DNA from: Alphaproteobacteria bacterium
Lineage (GTDB): Bacteria; Pseudomonadota; Alphaproteobacteria; Rickettsiales; SXRF01
DNA length: 64,000 bases
NCBI GenBank assembly: GCA_025360605.1
Contig: JANYBV010000052.1
Span: forward strand, 1 to 64,000
Direction: 5' to 3'
Below the pieces are notes generated by a model. That model saw only the letters and a list, made by a program, of their open reading frames with translations. It ran no database searches and was not told the origin of the DNA. Shown here piece after piece: positions 37,517 to 47,164 of the stretch. Within the stretch, counting starts at the first letter, position 1, and every line of letters begins with the position of its first letter. A program made the position numbers and the translations under genes.

Positions 37517-38101
37517 ATGACTTTTATAACGCTTGCATTAGCTTACCTCATCGGCTCCATACCGTTCGGTTTATTATTAACACGGGTTGCGGGCCTTGGA
37601 GATGTACGCAGTATCGGCTCCGGTAATATCGGTGCCACCAATGTCATGCGCACAGGCCGCAAAGGCCTCGCCCTGCTTACGCTGCTGCTAGATGGCGGCA
37701 AAGGTTACGCGGCCATTGAAATGGCAAAGCAAACCAACTTGGGAAATCTTGTGATCCTTGCGGGATTTCTGGCGGTGGCCGCCCATATTTTACCTATATG
37801 GCTGCATTTCAAAGGTGGCAAGGGTGTGGCCACCACCATCGGCGTTTTCTTCGGGCTGGACTGGGTGCTGGGCGCCATTGTCTGTGTCATCTGGCTTCTG
37901 GCATTTCTCATGATGAAAATTTCCTCGCTGGCCTCGATGCTCAGCATTGGCTATTCCCCTATCGTCGCCTATCTGCTGGATGGTGACGCGACTACTATAT
38001 TATGCCTGACCCTTGCTGCGGTTATCATCTGTACCCACCGCCATAACATCTCGCGCTTGCTGCGCGGCACCGAGCCCAAATTCAGCTCAAGGACCAATTG
38101 A
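37517..38101 (+). CDS. plsY: Glycerol-3-phosphate acyltransferase PlsY
   Basis: A 194-residue integral membrane enzyme that acylates glycerol-3-phosphate from acyl-phosphate, the first step of phospholipid synthesis. It has the three conserved loops: GSIPFGLLLTR and VRSIGSGNIGATNVMR, then HFKGGKGVATTIGV, and a C-terminal THRHNISRLLRGTE. Its stop overlaps the dprA start by one base (TGATG). The partner plsX is not in the window. Confidence 0.96.
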   Translation: MTFITLALAYLIGSIPFGLLLTRVAGLGDVRSIGSGNIGATNVMRTGRKGLALLTLLLDGGKGYAAIEMAKQTNLGNLVILAGFLAVAAHILPIWLHFKGGKGVATTIGVFFGLDWVLGAIVCVIWLLAFLMMKISSLASMLSIGYSPIVAYLLDGDATTILCLTLAAVIICTHRHNISRLLRGTEPKFSSRTN

Positions 38102-39261
38102 TGTTTATCCCCGAAGCCATGCCGTTTCCGAGTCTGGTAAATGATAAGCTTCTTGATGTACTGCGCCTGATTCGCACCCCGAATGTCGGGCCTGTCACGT
38201 TTTTTTACCTGATGAAGCGCTTTGGTACCGCCGCAAAAGCATTGCAAGCCCTGCCGGATTTATCGCTGCGCGGCGGAAGTAAAACTCCCCTGCAGGTCTG
38301 TCCTGCAAACGCGGTGGAAAAAGAAATGGACGCAGCCGCCGCGTTCGGCGCACGTATGATAATGTACGGGCAATCGGAATATCCCAAATTACTGCAACTC
38401 ATTAATGATCCGCCACCGGTTATCACCGTGGTCGGCAATAGCCACTTGTGGCAGAACCTTGACATGATCGCCATTGTCGGCGCACGCAACGCATCGGCAG
38501 CGGGTTGCCAGTTTGCGGCTAAATTATCGAAAGAACTGGGCGAAGCAGGATTGAGCGTAGTCTCCGGACTGGCGCGCGGGATTGACACGTTCGTGCATAA
38601 AGGCGCACTCACCACCGGAACCATCGGCGTGATCGCCGGAGGCATCGACAACATCTACCCACCGGAAAATGCACCACTATTCCAGCAAATGCGCGAACAC
38701 GGCGCTATCATCAGCGAACAGCCGTTTGGCTCGCTCCCTTTCAGCGGAAGTTTTCCCGGACGTAACCGCATTATCGCGGGTATGTGCGTGGGCACACTGG
38801 TCGCCGAAGCGGCGCTTAAATCCGGTTCACTGATTACCGCACGCTTCGCCACCGAAAATAACCGCGAGGTACTAGCCATTCCCGGATCGCCGATCGACCC
38901 ACGCTCCAAGGGCTGCAATAAACTAATAAAGGAAGGTGCTATCATTGTCGAAAATGCGGGCGATGTGTTGCAGGGGATTGCCGCGATGCGCCGCACCTCG
39001 CTACGTGAAAACCCTGCGGCGGTGTATGCCACACCTGTGGAGGAATCCGCATTGCAGGATAATGAACTGGCGGCCATGCGCCGGATAGTGATTCAAAAGC
39101 TTGGCATCACGGCGGTGTCCGTTGACGAACTGGTGGAACAGTGTGAAGCCCCTGCCCCTATGGTTATCACGGTATTACTGGAACTTGAGCTGGCCGGACG
39201 GCTGAAACGCAGCAGCGGCAACAAGGTGCATCTCACAGAAATTGAAGAAGAAGTCGCTTAA
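38101..39261 (+). CDS. dprA: DNA-processing protein DprA
   Basis: A 386-residue protein. After an N-terminal SAM-like region comes the Rossmann-like DprA core: AIVGARNASAAGCQFA, VVSGLARGIDTFVHKGAL, GTIGVIAGGIDNIYPPEN, and FPGRNRIIAGMCVGTLV. A C-terminal winged-helix-like domain follows (about 310-386). It loads RecA on incoming single-stranded DNA, which points to natural-transformation capacity. ATG 38101 is preferred to the TTG three bases upstream. Confidence 0.95.
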   Translation: MFIPEAMPFPSLVNDKLLDVLRLIRTPNVGPVTFFYLMKRFGTAAKALQALPDLSLRGGSKTPLQVCPANAVEKEMDAAAAFGARMIMYGQSEYPKLLQLINDPPPVITVVGNSHLWQNLDMIAIVGARNASAAGCQFAAKLSKELGEAGLSVVSGLARGIDTFVHKGALTTGTIGVIAGGIDNIYPPENAPLFQQMREHGAIISEQPFGSLPFSGSFPGRNRIIAGMCVGTLVAEAALKSGSLITARFATENNREVLAIPGSPIDPRSKGCNKLIKEGAIIVENAGDVLQGIAAMRRTSLRENPAAVYATPVEESALQDNELAAMRRIVIQKLGITAVSVDELVEQCEAPAPMVITVLLELELAGRLKRSSGNKVHLTEIEEEVA

Positions 39262-39284
39262 TAATTAACAATAATTAAGCTTTT
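39256..39284 (+). terminator. Possible AT-rich terminator at the dprA end
   Basis: GCTTAAT (39256-39262) and ATTAAGC (39274-39280) pair around an 11-base loop, with TTTT after. The stem is AT-rich and the stop codon of dprA lies inside it, so termination strength would be low. Confidence 0.35.
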
Positions 39285-39345
39285 ATTGAAAAATTAATAA
39301 TTTTCCTGTACCTTCGATCTGAATTCGACCAACAGGAGTCTCTCT

Positions 39346-40008
39346 ATGTATATCGACGATAAACGTGCCGGATATAATCCATTTTGGAGCGCTATGGATG
39401 CCAATGCCAAAGGCGCAGGTAAACTTGGACAGGACGCATCCCACTACCATAATCATGACGACTATGAGTCTTTACGAAAAAACGAAAATTTTGTTGCCGC
39501 CATCACCGCCATGAATAATGCCGACCATGCCATGGTTGAAGCAGGCAAGATGATTGAAAAAGATGGCCACCGCCTGCACGTAGGCCCCAAGGGCATGCCA
39601 CGCAATTTTGACGAGCTGGATCCTAAAGAAAAAGCGTTCCTGAAACTGCTGGCGCAAGCACGCGTTGAACTGACCGAAGCATTGGAACAATTCAAACTCG
39701 CCAATCAAGCGTCCAACCATTTGCTGTCAAACAATATCGTGCCGTGGGTCGATCGTTCGGTAACTGAATTTGATAAAAATTTAAAAGACATCGATGCCGC
39801 AGTGCTCAGCAAGGTGGAAGATCTGGCCGCCGATATGCAACCGCAAAAACGTGGCAAACCTGCCGGAAAAGACTCCAAACCGGACTATGCTGCCATCGCC
39901 GATCTGCTGCAATCAAAGTTCCCCGGAATGAATCGCGGATACTATGAAACAGTTGCAGTCGACGTTGCAACAGTCGCGCTGGGTAAATCCAGATCGCCCA
40001 CTAACTAA
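39346..40008 (+). CDS. Orphan soluble protein between dprA and topA
   Basis: A 220-residue protein, not recognised. It has no signal peptide or membrane helix, and looks largely helical. Notable are a His/Asp/Tyr-rich stretch (SHYHNHDDYESL, about 32-43) and a basic-Gly linker near 170-180. AGGAG lies upstream of ATG 39346. It interrupts the dprA-topA pairing seen in alphaproteobacteria. It is 111 bases before topA and probably has its own promoter, since a possible weak terminator follows dprA. Confidence 0.75.
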   Translation: MYIDDKRAGYNPFWSAMDANAKGAGKLGQDASHYHNHDDYESLRKNENFVAAITAMNNADHAMVEAGKMIEKDGHRLHVGPKGMPRNFDELDPKEKAFLKLLAQARVELTEALEQFKLANQASNHLLSNNIVPWVDRSVTEFDKNLKDIDAAVLSKVEDLAADMQPQKRGKPAGKDSKPDYAAIADLLQSKFPGMNRGYYETVAVDVATVALGKSRSPTN

Positions 40009-40119
40009 CTATCCGCACAGCAGTTTTTGACGTATTTATTATTACGTCTTGCTGAAGACGCGTCACTACTATATAGCATCTAGCCAACCATAAACCCTCT
40101 AAGCAGGCGTAAGCATTAC

Positions 40120-42789
40120 ATGAATGTTGTTGTTGTAGAATCCCCGTCCAAAGCAAAAACCATCAATAAATACCTCGGTAAAGACTATCAGGTGTTCGCC
40201 TCTTTCGGGCATGTGCGTGACCTTCCAGCCAAGGATGGTTCGGTGCGTCCCGATGATGATTTTGCCATGACCTATGAAACCGATGCCGATGCAAAAAAGC
40301 ATCTCGCACCCATCGCCAAGGCCTGTAAAGAATCCAAAGCACTGTATCTTTGCACCGATCCTGACCGCGAAGGTGAAGCCATTTCGTGGCATGTGCTGGA
40401 AGCGCTGAAGGAATCAAAAGCCATCCACAAAAATCTTGAAATCTACCGCGTGACCTTCGACGAAATCACCAAGAAGGCGATCATCGAAGCATTCAAGCAC
40501 CCGCGTGATCTCGACATGAACCTCATCAACGCGCAACAGGCACGCCGCGCACTCGACTATCTCGTAGGGTTCACCCTCTCACCTGTGCTGTGGCGCAAAT
40601 TGCCGGGAAGCAAATCCGCAGGCCGCGTGCAATCGGTGGCGCTGCGTTTGATCTGTGAACGTGATTCGGAAATAGAACAGTTTATTTCGCGCGAATATTG
40701 GGACATCAAAGCCAACATGACCGGCAGCAGCGGCAGCTCGATCACCGCCCGACTCATTGAATATAACGGCGAGAAGATGGAAAAATTCTCCATCACGGAC
40801 GAAAAGAAAGCGAATGAAGTTGCCGCCGCACTGCGCAGCAAACAGTACGCCGTATCGAAGCTGGAACCGAAAGAAGTGCGCCGCTATCCGGCTCCTCCGT
40901 TCACCACCTCCACGCTGCAACAGGAAGCGGCGCGTAAATGCGGTTTCTCCGCCAAGAAAACCATGCAGCTGGCGCAGAAACTTTACGAAGGTATTTCACT
41001 GGGCGGCGAAACGGTCGGTCTCATTACCTATATGCGTACCGACGGTGTCACCGTGTCGGCGGACGCAATCACGGCAGCGCGTGAGTATATCGACAGCGCC
41101 TATGGCAAGCCTTACGTTCCGGCAGCGCCACGCGCCTACAAAACCAAATCCAAAAATGCGCAGGAAGCGCATGAGGCTATCCGCCCGACTGATGTAACAC
41201 GCACGCCGGCAGAGATGGCACAGTTCCTCGATAATGATATGAAGCGCCTGTACGAACTGGTGTGGAAACGTATGGTGGCGAGCCAGATGGAAAACGCAGT
41301 GTTCGACCAGCTGATCGTGGATATTTCGGCTTCCGATAAAAAAGCGGTGCTGCGCACCAGCGGCTCGGTCGTCAAATTTGATGGCTTCTTAAAACTGTAC
41401 CAAGAAGGCCATGACGACGAAGAGAGCGAAGAAAACGAAGCCAAGCTGCCAAACCTGAAGCACGATGAAAAACTGGCTGCCAAGGAAATACTCCCCGAGC
41501 AGCATTTCACCGAACCACCACCGCGCTACTCGGAAGCAAGCCTTGTTAAAAAGCTCGAAGAACTCGGCATCGGCCGCCCGTCCACCTACGCGTCGATCAT
41601 CTCGGTGCTACAGGACCGTGGCTATGTGCGCCTCGATAAAAAACGCTTCATCGCCGAATCGCTCGGACGTTTGGTCAATGCATTTTTGGTCAGCTTCTTC
41701 GAACGCTATGTCGAATACAGTTTCACCGCCGACTTGGAAGCCAAGCTCGATGACGTATCGGCAGGTGAACGCGACTGGAAAACCGTGTTGCGTGAATTCT
41801 GGAAAGACTTCATCACCAAGATCGGTGAAAGCAAAGAATTGACCGTGACACAGGTGCTGGAAGCGCTTGATACGCTTTTGGCATCCTATGCCTTCGGCGC
41901 AGCGAAAGATGGCAAAAATCCACGTGAATGTCCTGCCTGCAAACTTGCTGGAAGAACTGGCGGCCAGCTGGGTTTAAAAATCGGCCGCTTCGGCCCGTAC
42001 ATTGCCTGCTCGGCTTATCCCGAATGCACCCATAAGGCGCAGCTCGGCGATATGGGTGGCCCCACCATGACCGACTCCGAAGGCACCGAATTCAAACTAC
42101 CGAAAACACTCGGCAAAGACCCTGTATCCGGCGAAGAAGTGTCAATGCGCAAAGGCCCATACGGCGTGTATGTGCAACTCGGCGAAAGTAAAACACCAAA
42201 GCGCGCGAGCCTGTTTAAATCCATGTCACCGGAAACGATGACGCTGGAACTGGCACTGAAATTATTGTCGCTGCCGCGTGAACTCGGTTCGCATCCGGAT
42301 ACCGGCAAACCTATCGTCGTCAACAACGGTAAATTCGGTCCTTACATTTTGCATGACGGTAAATTCACCACCCTGCCTGCAGCTGAAGATCCGCTTTCTA
42401 TCGGCATCAACCGCGCGGTGGAAGTGCTGGCGCGTGCGCCGGTCAAGGGTGCGGCGAATGAAGCGGTGCGTGTGCTTGGCAAACATCCGGATGATGATGT
42501 GGAAGTCGGTATTTTCAAAGGCCGCTATGGCCCGTATATCAAGCACGGCAAAATCAATGCGCCTTTCCCTAAAGACGCTTCGATGGACACCATAACGCTG
42601 GCAGAAGCGCTGCCCCTGTTAGCGGCGCGTGCGAATGCCGCGCCTTCGGGTAAGAAGCCATTCCGCAAAGGTGGTGCCAAAGCAGCACCGAAAGCAAAGG
42701 CAGAGCCTAAAGCCAAAGCAGCTCCCAAGGCTAAGCCAGCCGCTAAAACGGTAGCCAAGCCAAAAGCAAAGGCAAAAAAGGCCAGCTAA
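40120..42789 (+). CDS. topA: DNA topoisomerase I
   Basis: An 889-residue type IA topoisomerase that relaxes negative supercoils. The Toprim domain (MNVVVVESPSKAKTI, acidic triad TDPDREGEA at 79-87) is followed by the active-site Tyr304 in GLITYMRTDGVTVS. The C-terminal region has a CPAC...CSAYPEC zinc finger (about 607-635), repeated KIGRFGPYI/KGRYGPYI topo C-terminal modules, and a Lys/Ala-rich repetitive tail (about 850-889) that should be unstructured and DNA-binding. Confidence 0.97.
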   Translation: MNVVVVESPSKAKTINKYLGKDYQVFASFGHVRDLPAKDGSVRPDDDFAMTYETDADAKKHLAPIAKACKESKALYLCTDPDREGEAISWHVLEALKESKAIHKNLEIYRVTFDEITKKAIIEAFKHPRDLDMNLINAQQARRALDYLVGFTLSPVLWRKLPGSKSAGRVQSVALRLICERDSEIEQFISREYWDIKANMTGSSGSSITARLIEYNGEKMEKFSITDEKKANEVAAALRSKQYAVSKLEPKEVRRYPAPPFTTSTLQQEAARKCGFSAKKTMQLAQKLYEGISLGGETVGLITYMRTDGVTVSADAITAAREYIDSAYGKPYVPAAPRAYKTKSKNAQEAHEAIRPTDVTRTPAEMAQFLDNDMKRLYELVWKRMVASQMENAVFDQLIVDISASDKKAVLRTSGSVVKFDGFLKLYQEGHDDEESEENEAKLPNLKHDEKLAAKEILPEQHFTEPPPRYSEASLVKKLEELGIGRPSTYASIISVLQDRGYVRLDKKRFIAESLGRLVNAFLVSFFERYVEYSFTADLEAKLDDVSAGERDWKTVLREFWKDFITKIGESKELTVTQVLEALDTLLASYAFGAAKDGKNPRECPACKLAGRTGGQLGLKIGRFGPYIACSAYPECTHKAQLGDMGGPTMTDSEGTEFKLPKTLGKDPVSGEEVSMRKGPYGVYVQLGESKTPKRASLFKSMSPETMTLELALKLLSLPRELGSHPDTGKPIVVNNGKFGPYILHDGKFTTLPAAEDPLSIGINRAVEVLARAPVKGAANEAVRVLGKHPDDDVEVGIFKGRYGPYIKHGKINAPFPKDASMDTITLAEALPLLAARANAAPSGKKPFRKGGAKAAPKAKAEPKAKAAPKAKPAAKTVAKPKAKAKKAS

Positions 42790-42825
42790 CATAAGCGATT
42801 TGCAAGCATTAACTTGTTTATGTTA
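42787..42825 (+). terminator. Hairpin overlapping the topA stop codon
   Basis: TAACATAA (42787-42794) is perfectly complementary to TTATGTTA (42818-42825), with an inner CAAG/CTTG stem. The T-run is missing, so this could be a weak terminator or a structure that limits read-through into the C26 gene that starts at 42836. Confidence 0.33.
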
Positions 42826-42835
42826 ATCTGGGCGC

Positions 42836-43699
42836 ATGGCTGAACTATCCGGTGATAAACTTATATTGGGCGTGAGCGGACACAACATCACGACGCACTC
42901 GGTGCGCTCGATGATGAAGCAACTGCGCGATCACGGTGTGGCCCCTGTGTTCCTCTCCTGTTATGAAACGGACATAGCGCTGGATGTGCAACGCGACATG
43001 GCATGGATTGACGGTCTGGTGGTGATGGGCAATGACCTCGATATCGACCCAAGAACCTATATCGACCGCTATCCGCAAGGCGATAAACGCCGCTGCGTCC
43101 ACCCACAAACACTCATTGAAACCGAATGCCAGCATGGCAAAAAAAGAGCCTGCTACGAAGAGCTGATGCTAAAAAAAGCGCTGGAATGCGGCATGCCGAT
43201 ACTTGGCATCTGCGGCGGTATGCACCGCATGAACGTGTTGTGCGGTGGCACGCTCCACCAGCATATTCCCGAACTGGTCGGCAGCGATAAACATATGCAG
43301 AAATTGCAGGGTATCGCGCCCGAAGTGCCGGTGCTTCCGATCATCATCAAGGAAGATACACGGCTGGCCGATATCGCCAGCGACATCCCCGTCCCCTATG
43401 TCCGCAAGGAACATAAATGCAGCAAGGTGCTGATGGAAAACAGCATGCACCATCAGGCCATTGATATCGTCGCACCACCGTTTCGCGTCTGCGCCGTCAC
43501 CGACAGTGTGCGCCGCCCCGACGGCACTAATGCCTTTATGGCCATGGCGATTGAGGCCGACCCTGAAGGCGAATTCGCAGGACAGTTTGCACTGGGCGTA
43601 CAGTGGCATCCCGAGTTCGGGGCGAGCTGTCTGGGCGGGCTAATCGTTGAGGAGCTGATCGGCGAGACCGCTCGCTTTAAAGAAAAACGGTCTTTGTAA
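42836..43699 (+). CDS. Class I glutamine amidotransferase-like protein (peptidase C26), copy 1
   Basis: A 287-residue protein of the gamma-glutamyl-gamma-aminobutyrate hydrolase (PuuD-like, C26) family. The nucleophile elbow is GICGGMHRMNVLCGG (Cys about residue 122), followed by TLHQHIPELVG, NSMHHQAID, and the His/Glu pair in GVQWHPEFG. All triad residues appear intact. Typical members hydrolyse gamma-glutamyl amides, but the substrate here is unknown. Compared with PuuD it has GICGGM instead of GICRGM-type. First of two tandem paralogues between topA and rnr. Confidence 0.85.
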   Translation: MAELSGDKLILGVSGHNITTHSVRSMMKQLRDHGVAPVFLSCYETDIALDVQRDMAWIDGLVVMGNDLDIDPRTYIDRYPQGDKRRCVHPQTLIETECQHGKKRACYEELMLKKALECGMPILGICGGMHRMNVLCGGTLHQHIPELVGSDKHMQKLQGIAPEVPVLPIIIKEDTRLADIASDIPVPYVRKEHKCSKVLMENSMHHQAIDIVAPPFRVCAVTDSVRRPDGTNAFMAMAIEADPEGEFAGQFALGVQWHPEFGASCLGGLIVEELIGETARFKEKRSL

Positions 43700-43806
43700 T
43701 CATAGGGTTACTATGATTCACCCTCTCCCAGATGTAACCGAATTGTCATACTCCCATTCGCAGGTTATGATAGTTTAGGATATGGAATTTTAACTGGAAA
43801 ACAACC

Positions 43807-44865
43807 GTGGCCACCAAACTCAACGCACCTGTAATCCTCATCAGTGGCGGCAGCGCAAGTTCTGCTTCCGTGCAGGCGGCTGCGACCATGGTGACCAATA
43901 ATGGCGGCGTTCCCCTGATACTCACCAATCACCTCGACAGGGTGAAAGGCAAAAACCGTGAAGGGTTGTATGCCGAAGCCATCCAGATGCTGAAAAAAGC
44001 CGACGGGCTGATGGTGATGGGCAATAACGGCGACATCGACCCGCAAGAATACGGCCAGCAGCGCGGGCACAAAACCAACAGCGAACTCTCCAACAAGGAC
44101 GGCACCATCAACGAAGAAGGCATGGCACGCCGCAACCTCGAAACCGTCATGATGAAAGTGGCACTCGGTGCAGGTATGCCCATGTTTGGCATCTGCGGTG
44201 GCATGCAGCGCATGAATGTGATTTGCGGCGGCACGCTCCACCAGCATATCCCCGATGACATGCGTGATGCCGCCCACAGCGAACACGCGCAGCAGGAGCT
44301 GGGCATCCCGCTGTTTGTCCCTGTGCAGCCCGTGAATATCAAATCTGACACACTGCTCGGCAGCATTGCCGAAACCATCAGCACCGTATTCACACCCGCA
44401 CGCACCGCCGAAGGCGACATCCACCTCGACGTCAACAGCATGCACCATCAGGCAGTCGGCACAATCGGTCAGGGACTACGCGTGGCGGCATTGTCCGAGG
44501 ATACGCTGAAAGACGGCACCAAACTGGTGGAAGCGATTGAACTCGACCCTAACGGCGTGCTGGGCAACAGTCCTCTGGGTGGCCACCGTTTCGGCGTGTT
44601 TACGCAGTGGCATCCGGAATTTTCTGACAGCCCGCTGGGGGCAAAAATCACCGCGCAATTCACCAGCAAGGCGATGGAATTTGCCAGAGCCGCCGGACAT
44701 GAACACACGCTGGAAGACGTGCAGGCGGAAAACCGTTTAAGCGCGCTTGCCGTGGTGAAAGAACCGACCGAGCAGAATACGGTGAAGGTGGGCAGCATGA
44801 CCGCCATGATTTTAAAACAACGTGCCGAGCGCCTCGTATCGGCAGTGAATGGCATGTCGGCGTAG
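43807..44865 (+). CDS. Class I glutamine amidotransferase-like protein (peptidase C26), copy 2
   Basis: A 352-residue paralogue of the preceding gene. It shares GMPMFGICGGMQRMNVICGG, TLHQHIPDDM, NSMHHQAVG and FTQWHPEFSDS, so the triad is intact. It is about 65 residues longer than copy 1, with a C-terminal extension (about 280-352) rich in Lys/Glu/Ala that contains ENRLSALAVVKEPTEQ. Starts at GTG 43807. The two copies are separated by 107 bases with a short AATCATAG/CTATGATT hairpin at 43698-43718. Confidence 0.83.
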   Translation: MATKLNAPVILISGGSASSASVQAAATMVTNNGGVPLILTNHLDRVKGKNREGLYAEAIQMLKKADGLMVMGNNGDIDPQEYGQQRGHKTNSELSNKDGTINEEGMARRNLETVMMKVALGAGMPMFGICGGMQRMNVICGGTLHQHIPDDMRDAAHSEHAQQELGIPLFVPVQPVNIKSDTLLGSIAETISTVFTPARTAEGDIHLDVNSMHHQAVGTIGQGLRVAALSEDTLKDGTKLVEAIELDPNGVLGNSPLGGHRFGVFTQWHPEFSDSPLGAKITAQFTSKAMEFARAAGHEHTLEDVQAENRLSALAVVKEPTEQNTVKVGSMTAMILKQRAERLVSAVNGMSA

Positions 44866-44918
44866 GTGATGTTACAAGCCACTTGCCCGCATCCGCAATG
44901 TCTGGCACAGTGGCGGTG

Positions 44919-47084
44919 ATGATAAAAACTAAATCCGGCCCACATAAACCCTCGCACAAGCCGAAACCCAAGCGTTCGCACAAAGGGTCACCAAAACGAT
45001 CAGGCAAGAAATCATACGGCGCGGCGCATAAAAGTAACGCCCCCTCCACCCCGCGCGATGTTAGCGTGCTGGTCATCAGTGAAATCAATGACGAAGGCCA
45101 GCTGATTGCCAAGCCCGTCAAATGGGACGAGCGCAAAAGCCCGCCGCATATCGTGGTCACTGAATCAGGCCGTCATCCGGCGCTGGTGAAAGGCGACCGC
45201 ATTCTTGCCAAAATGCATAAAGTCACCCCGCACCTCTATCAGGCGCTGGTGATCAACGTGTTGCCAAGCGAAGTAGCAAAAACCGTGCTGGGAGTATTTG
45301 TGCCCACCGCTGACGGCGGATTTATTGAACCGATCAGCCGCAAAATGAAAGACTCATTTATTGTTGCACTGGGTGACACGCTCGGCGCGCAGGCGGGTGA
45401 ACTGGTGACGGGCGTCACCCTCCCCGATATGCCGTCGATGAGCATGAGCTACGCAAAAATTACCGAACGCCTCGGGCGTATGGATTCCCCGAAAGCCGCC
45501 AGCCTGATCGCATCACAGATACACAGCCTGCCACAGGCGTTCGCGCCTGAAGTGCTGGCTGAAGCCGAAGCCGCTGAACCACCTGTGCTGAATGCAGGAC
45601 GCACCGATCTGCGCGATATTCCTCTGGTGACGATTGACGGCGAGGACGCACGCGATTTCGACGATGCGGTGTTTGCGGAAAAGGACGGTGATGGCTGGCA
45701 TTTGCTGGTGGCGATTGCCGATGTGGCGTATTACGTCACCGAAGGCAGCCCGCTGGATTTATCCGCTTTCGAACGCGGAAACTCGGTGTACTTTCCCGAC
45801 CGCGTAATCCCGATGTTGCCGGAACGCTTATCCAACGGCCTGTGTTCGCTGATGCCCGATCAGGATCGTTACTGCCTTGCGGTGCATATCTGGATTGATG
45901 CTGATGGCGTGATGCAGCGCTACCAGTTTGTGCGCGGCCTGATGCGTTCACGCGCCCGCCTCACCTACAATGATGTGCAGGCCGCCCGTGACGGAATAAC
46001 AACACACTCGCTTGCAGAAACGATTGTCAAACCGCTGTACGAAGCCTACGCCGCCCTCGCCCATGAACGCGACACACGCGGTGCGCTCGACCTCAACCTG
46101 CCCGAATTTAAAATCCAGTTTGATGCGGAAGGCAATGTCGCTGCCATCACCCCGAAGGCGCGGCTGGAAAGCCACCGCCTGATCGAAGCCTACATGATTG
46201 CCGCCAACGTGGCGGCAGCGGATTTCCTGCTCAGCAAAAAAATGGCGGGCATCTACCGCGTGCATGAACCACCGAGCGAGGAGAAACTCGAAGAGCTGAA
46301 AATCCTGTTGCAAGCCTCAGGCTATTCGTTGCATACGGGTGCAGGCATCAAGGCAGGGCATTTCAACCGCATCCTAAAACAGGTAGAAGGAAAACCCGAA
46401 GCATTCCTTGTCAACACCGCCATTTTACGCAGCCAGATGCAGGCCTATTACTCGGAGGAAAACCTCGGCCATTTTGGTCTGAGCTTACAAAAATACGGTC
46501 ACTTCACCTCGCCCATCCGCCGCTACGCCGACTTGGTCGTGCACCGCTCGCTGGCAACGGCCATTGATGCACACGCCCACCGCGCCACGCACCAGCACCG
46601 CGTGAAACTAGCAGAGGTGGCACTGCATATTTCCGACACCGAGCGCCGCGCCATGATGGCTGAACGCGATGCGTCCGACCGCTACAAAGTGTCCTACATG
46701 AGCAAGCATGTCGGCAAAACATTTTCCGGCGTGATCGTGTCGCTGAATGAATACGGCCTGTATGTCGCACTCGATGACACCGGCATCAACGGCTTCATCC
46801 CCGTGCGGAATTTATCGGGCGGCGGTCAGGGAGATTTTTTCCATTACGATAAACGCCATGCGTGTTTTTCCGGACGGCGCTCGGGTGTGAATTTCCATAT
46901 CGGCCAGCCGCTGATTATCCGTGTACAGATCGCCAACCCCACCAACGGCAGTCTGATTTTTGAACTGGCGCAGGAGGTGGCGGTGACAGATGCGCCGCTG
47001 CGGCCCAAGTTTCATAGGCAGGAGCGTGATAACAGCAAAGGCCGCCGCGAGAAAAAACGCCGCAAACATAAAAATTCCGATTAG
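44919..47084 (+). CDS. rnr: Ribonuclease R
   Basis: A 721-residue 3'-to-5' exoribonuclease of the RNB family. A Lys/Arg/Ser/Pro-rich N-terminus (1-45) precedes the cold-shock-like domains, then the RNB core with the metal-binding aspartates IDGEDARDFDDAV and FERGNSVYFPDRVIPMLP, LLSKKMAGIYRVHEPP, and SPIRRYADLVVHRSL, a C-terminal S1 domain (TFSGVIVSLNEYGLYVALD) and a basic tail. The start is unclear: TTG 44883, ATG 44898 and ATG 44919 are in frame. The dprA-topA-rnr order is typical for alphaproteobacteria. Confidence 0.95.
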   Translation: MIKTKSGPHKPSHKPKPKRSHKGSPKRSGKKSYGAAHKSNAPSTPRDVSVLVISEINDEGQLIAKPVKWDERKSPPHIVVTESGRHPALVKGDRILAKMHKVTPHLYQALVINVLPSEVAKTVLGVFVPTADGGFIEPISRKMKDSFIVALGDTLGAQAGELVTGVTLPDMPSMSMSYAKITERLGRMDSPKAASLIASQIHSLPQAFAPEVLAEAEAAEPPVLNAGRTDLRDIPLVTIDGEDARDFDDAVFAEKDGDGWHLLVAIADVAYYVTEGSPLDLSAFERGNSVYFPDRVIPMLPERLSNGLCSLMPDQDRYCLAVHIWIDADGVMQRYQFVRGLMRSRARLTYNDVQAARDGITTHSLAETIVKPLYEAYAALAHERDTRGALDLNLPEFKIQFDAEGNVAAITPKARLESHRLIEAYMIAANVAAADFLLSKKMAGIYRVHEPPSEEKLEELKILLQASGYSLHTGAGIKAGHFNRILKQVEGKPEAFLVNTAILRSQMQAYYSEENLGHFGLSLQKYGHFTSPIRRYADLVVHRSLATAIDAHAHRATHQHRVKLAEVALHISDTERRAMMAERDASDRYKVSYMSKHVGKTFSGVIVSLNEYGLYVALDDTGINGFIPVRNLSGGGQGDFFHYDKRHACFSGRRSGVNFHIGQPLIIRVQIANPTNGSLIFELAQEVAVTDAPLRPKFHRQERDNSKGRREKKRRKHKNSD

Positions 47085-47164
47085 AAATGCCCTCAGCAGT
47101 TGCATTTTCTTCTTACCTGTAACATAGTTACGCTCATATTCCACTGTTACGGAGATCGTTACTA

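Noticed and set aside
40028-40047. GACGTA/TACGTC hairpin between the 220-aa orphan and topA
   Set aside because: Six-pair stem without a T-run; no evidence of function.
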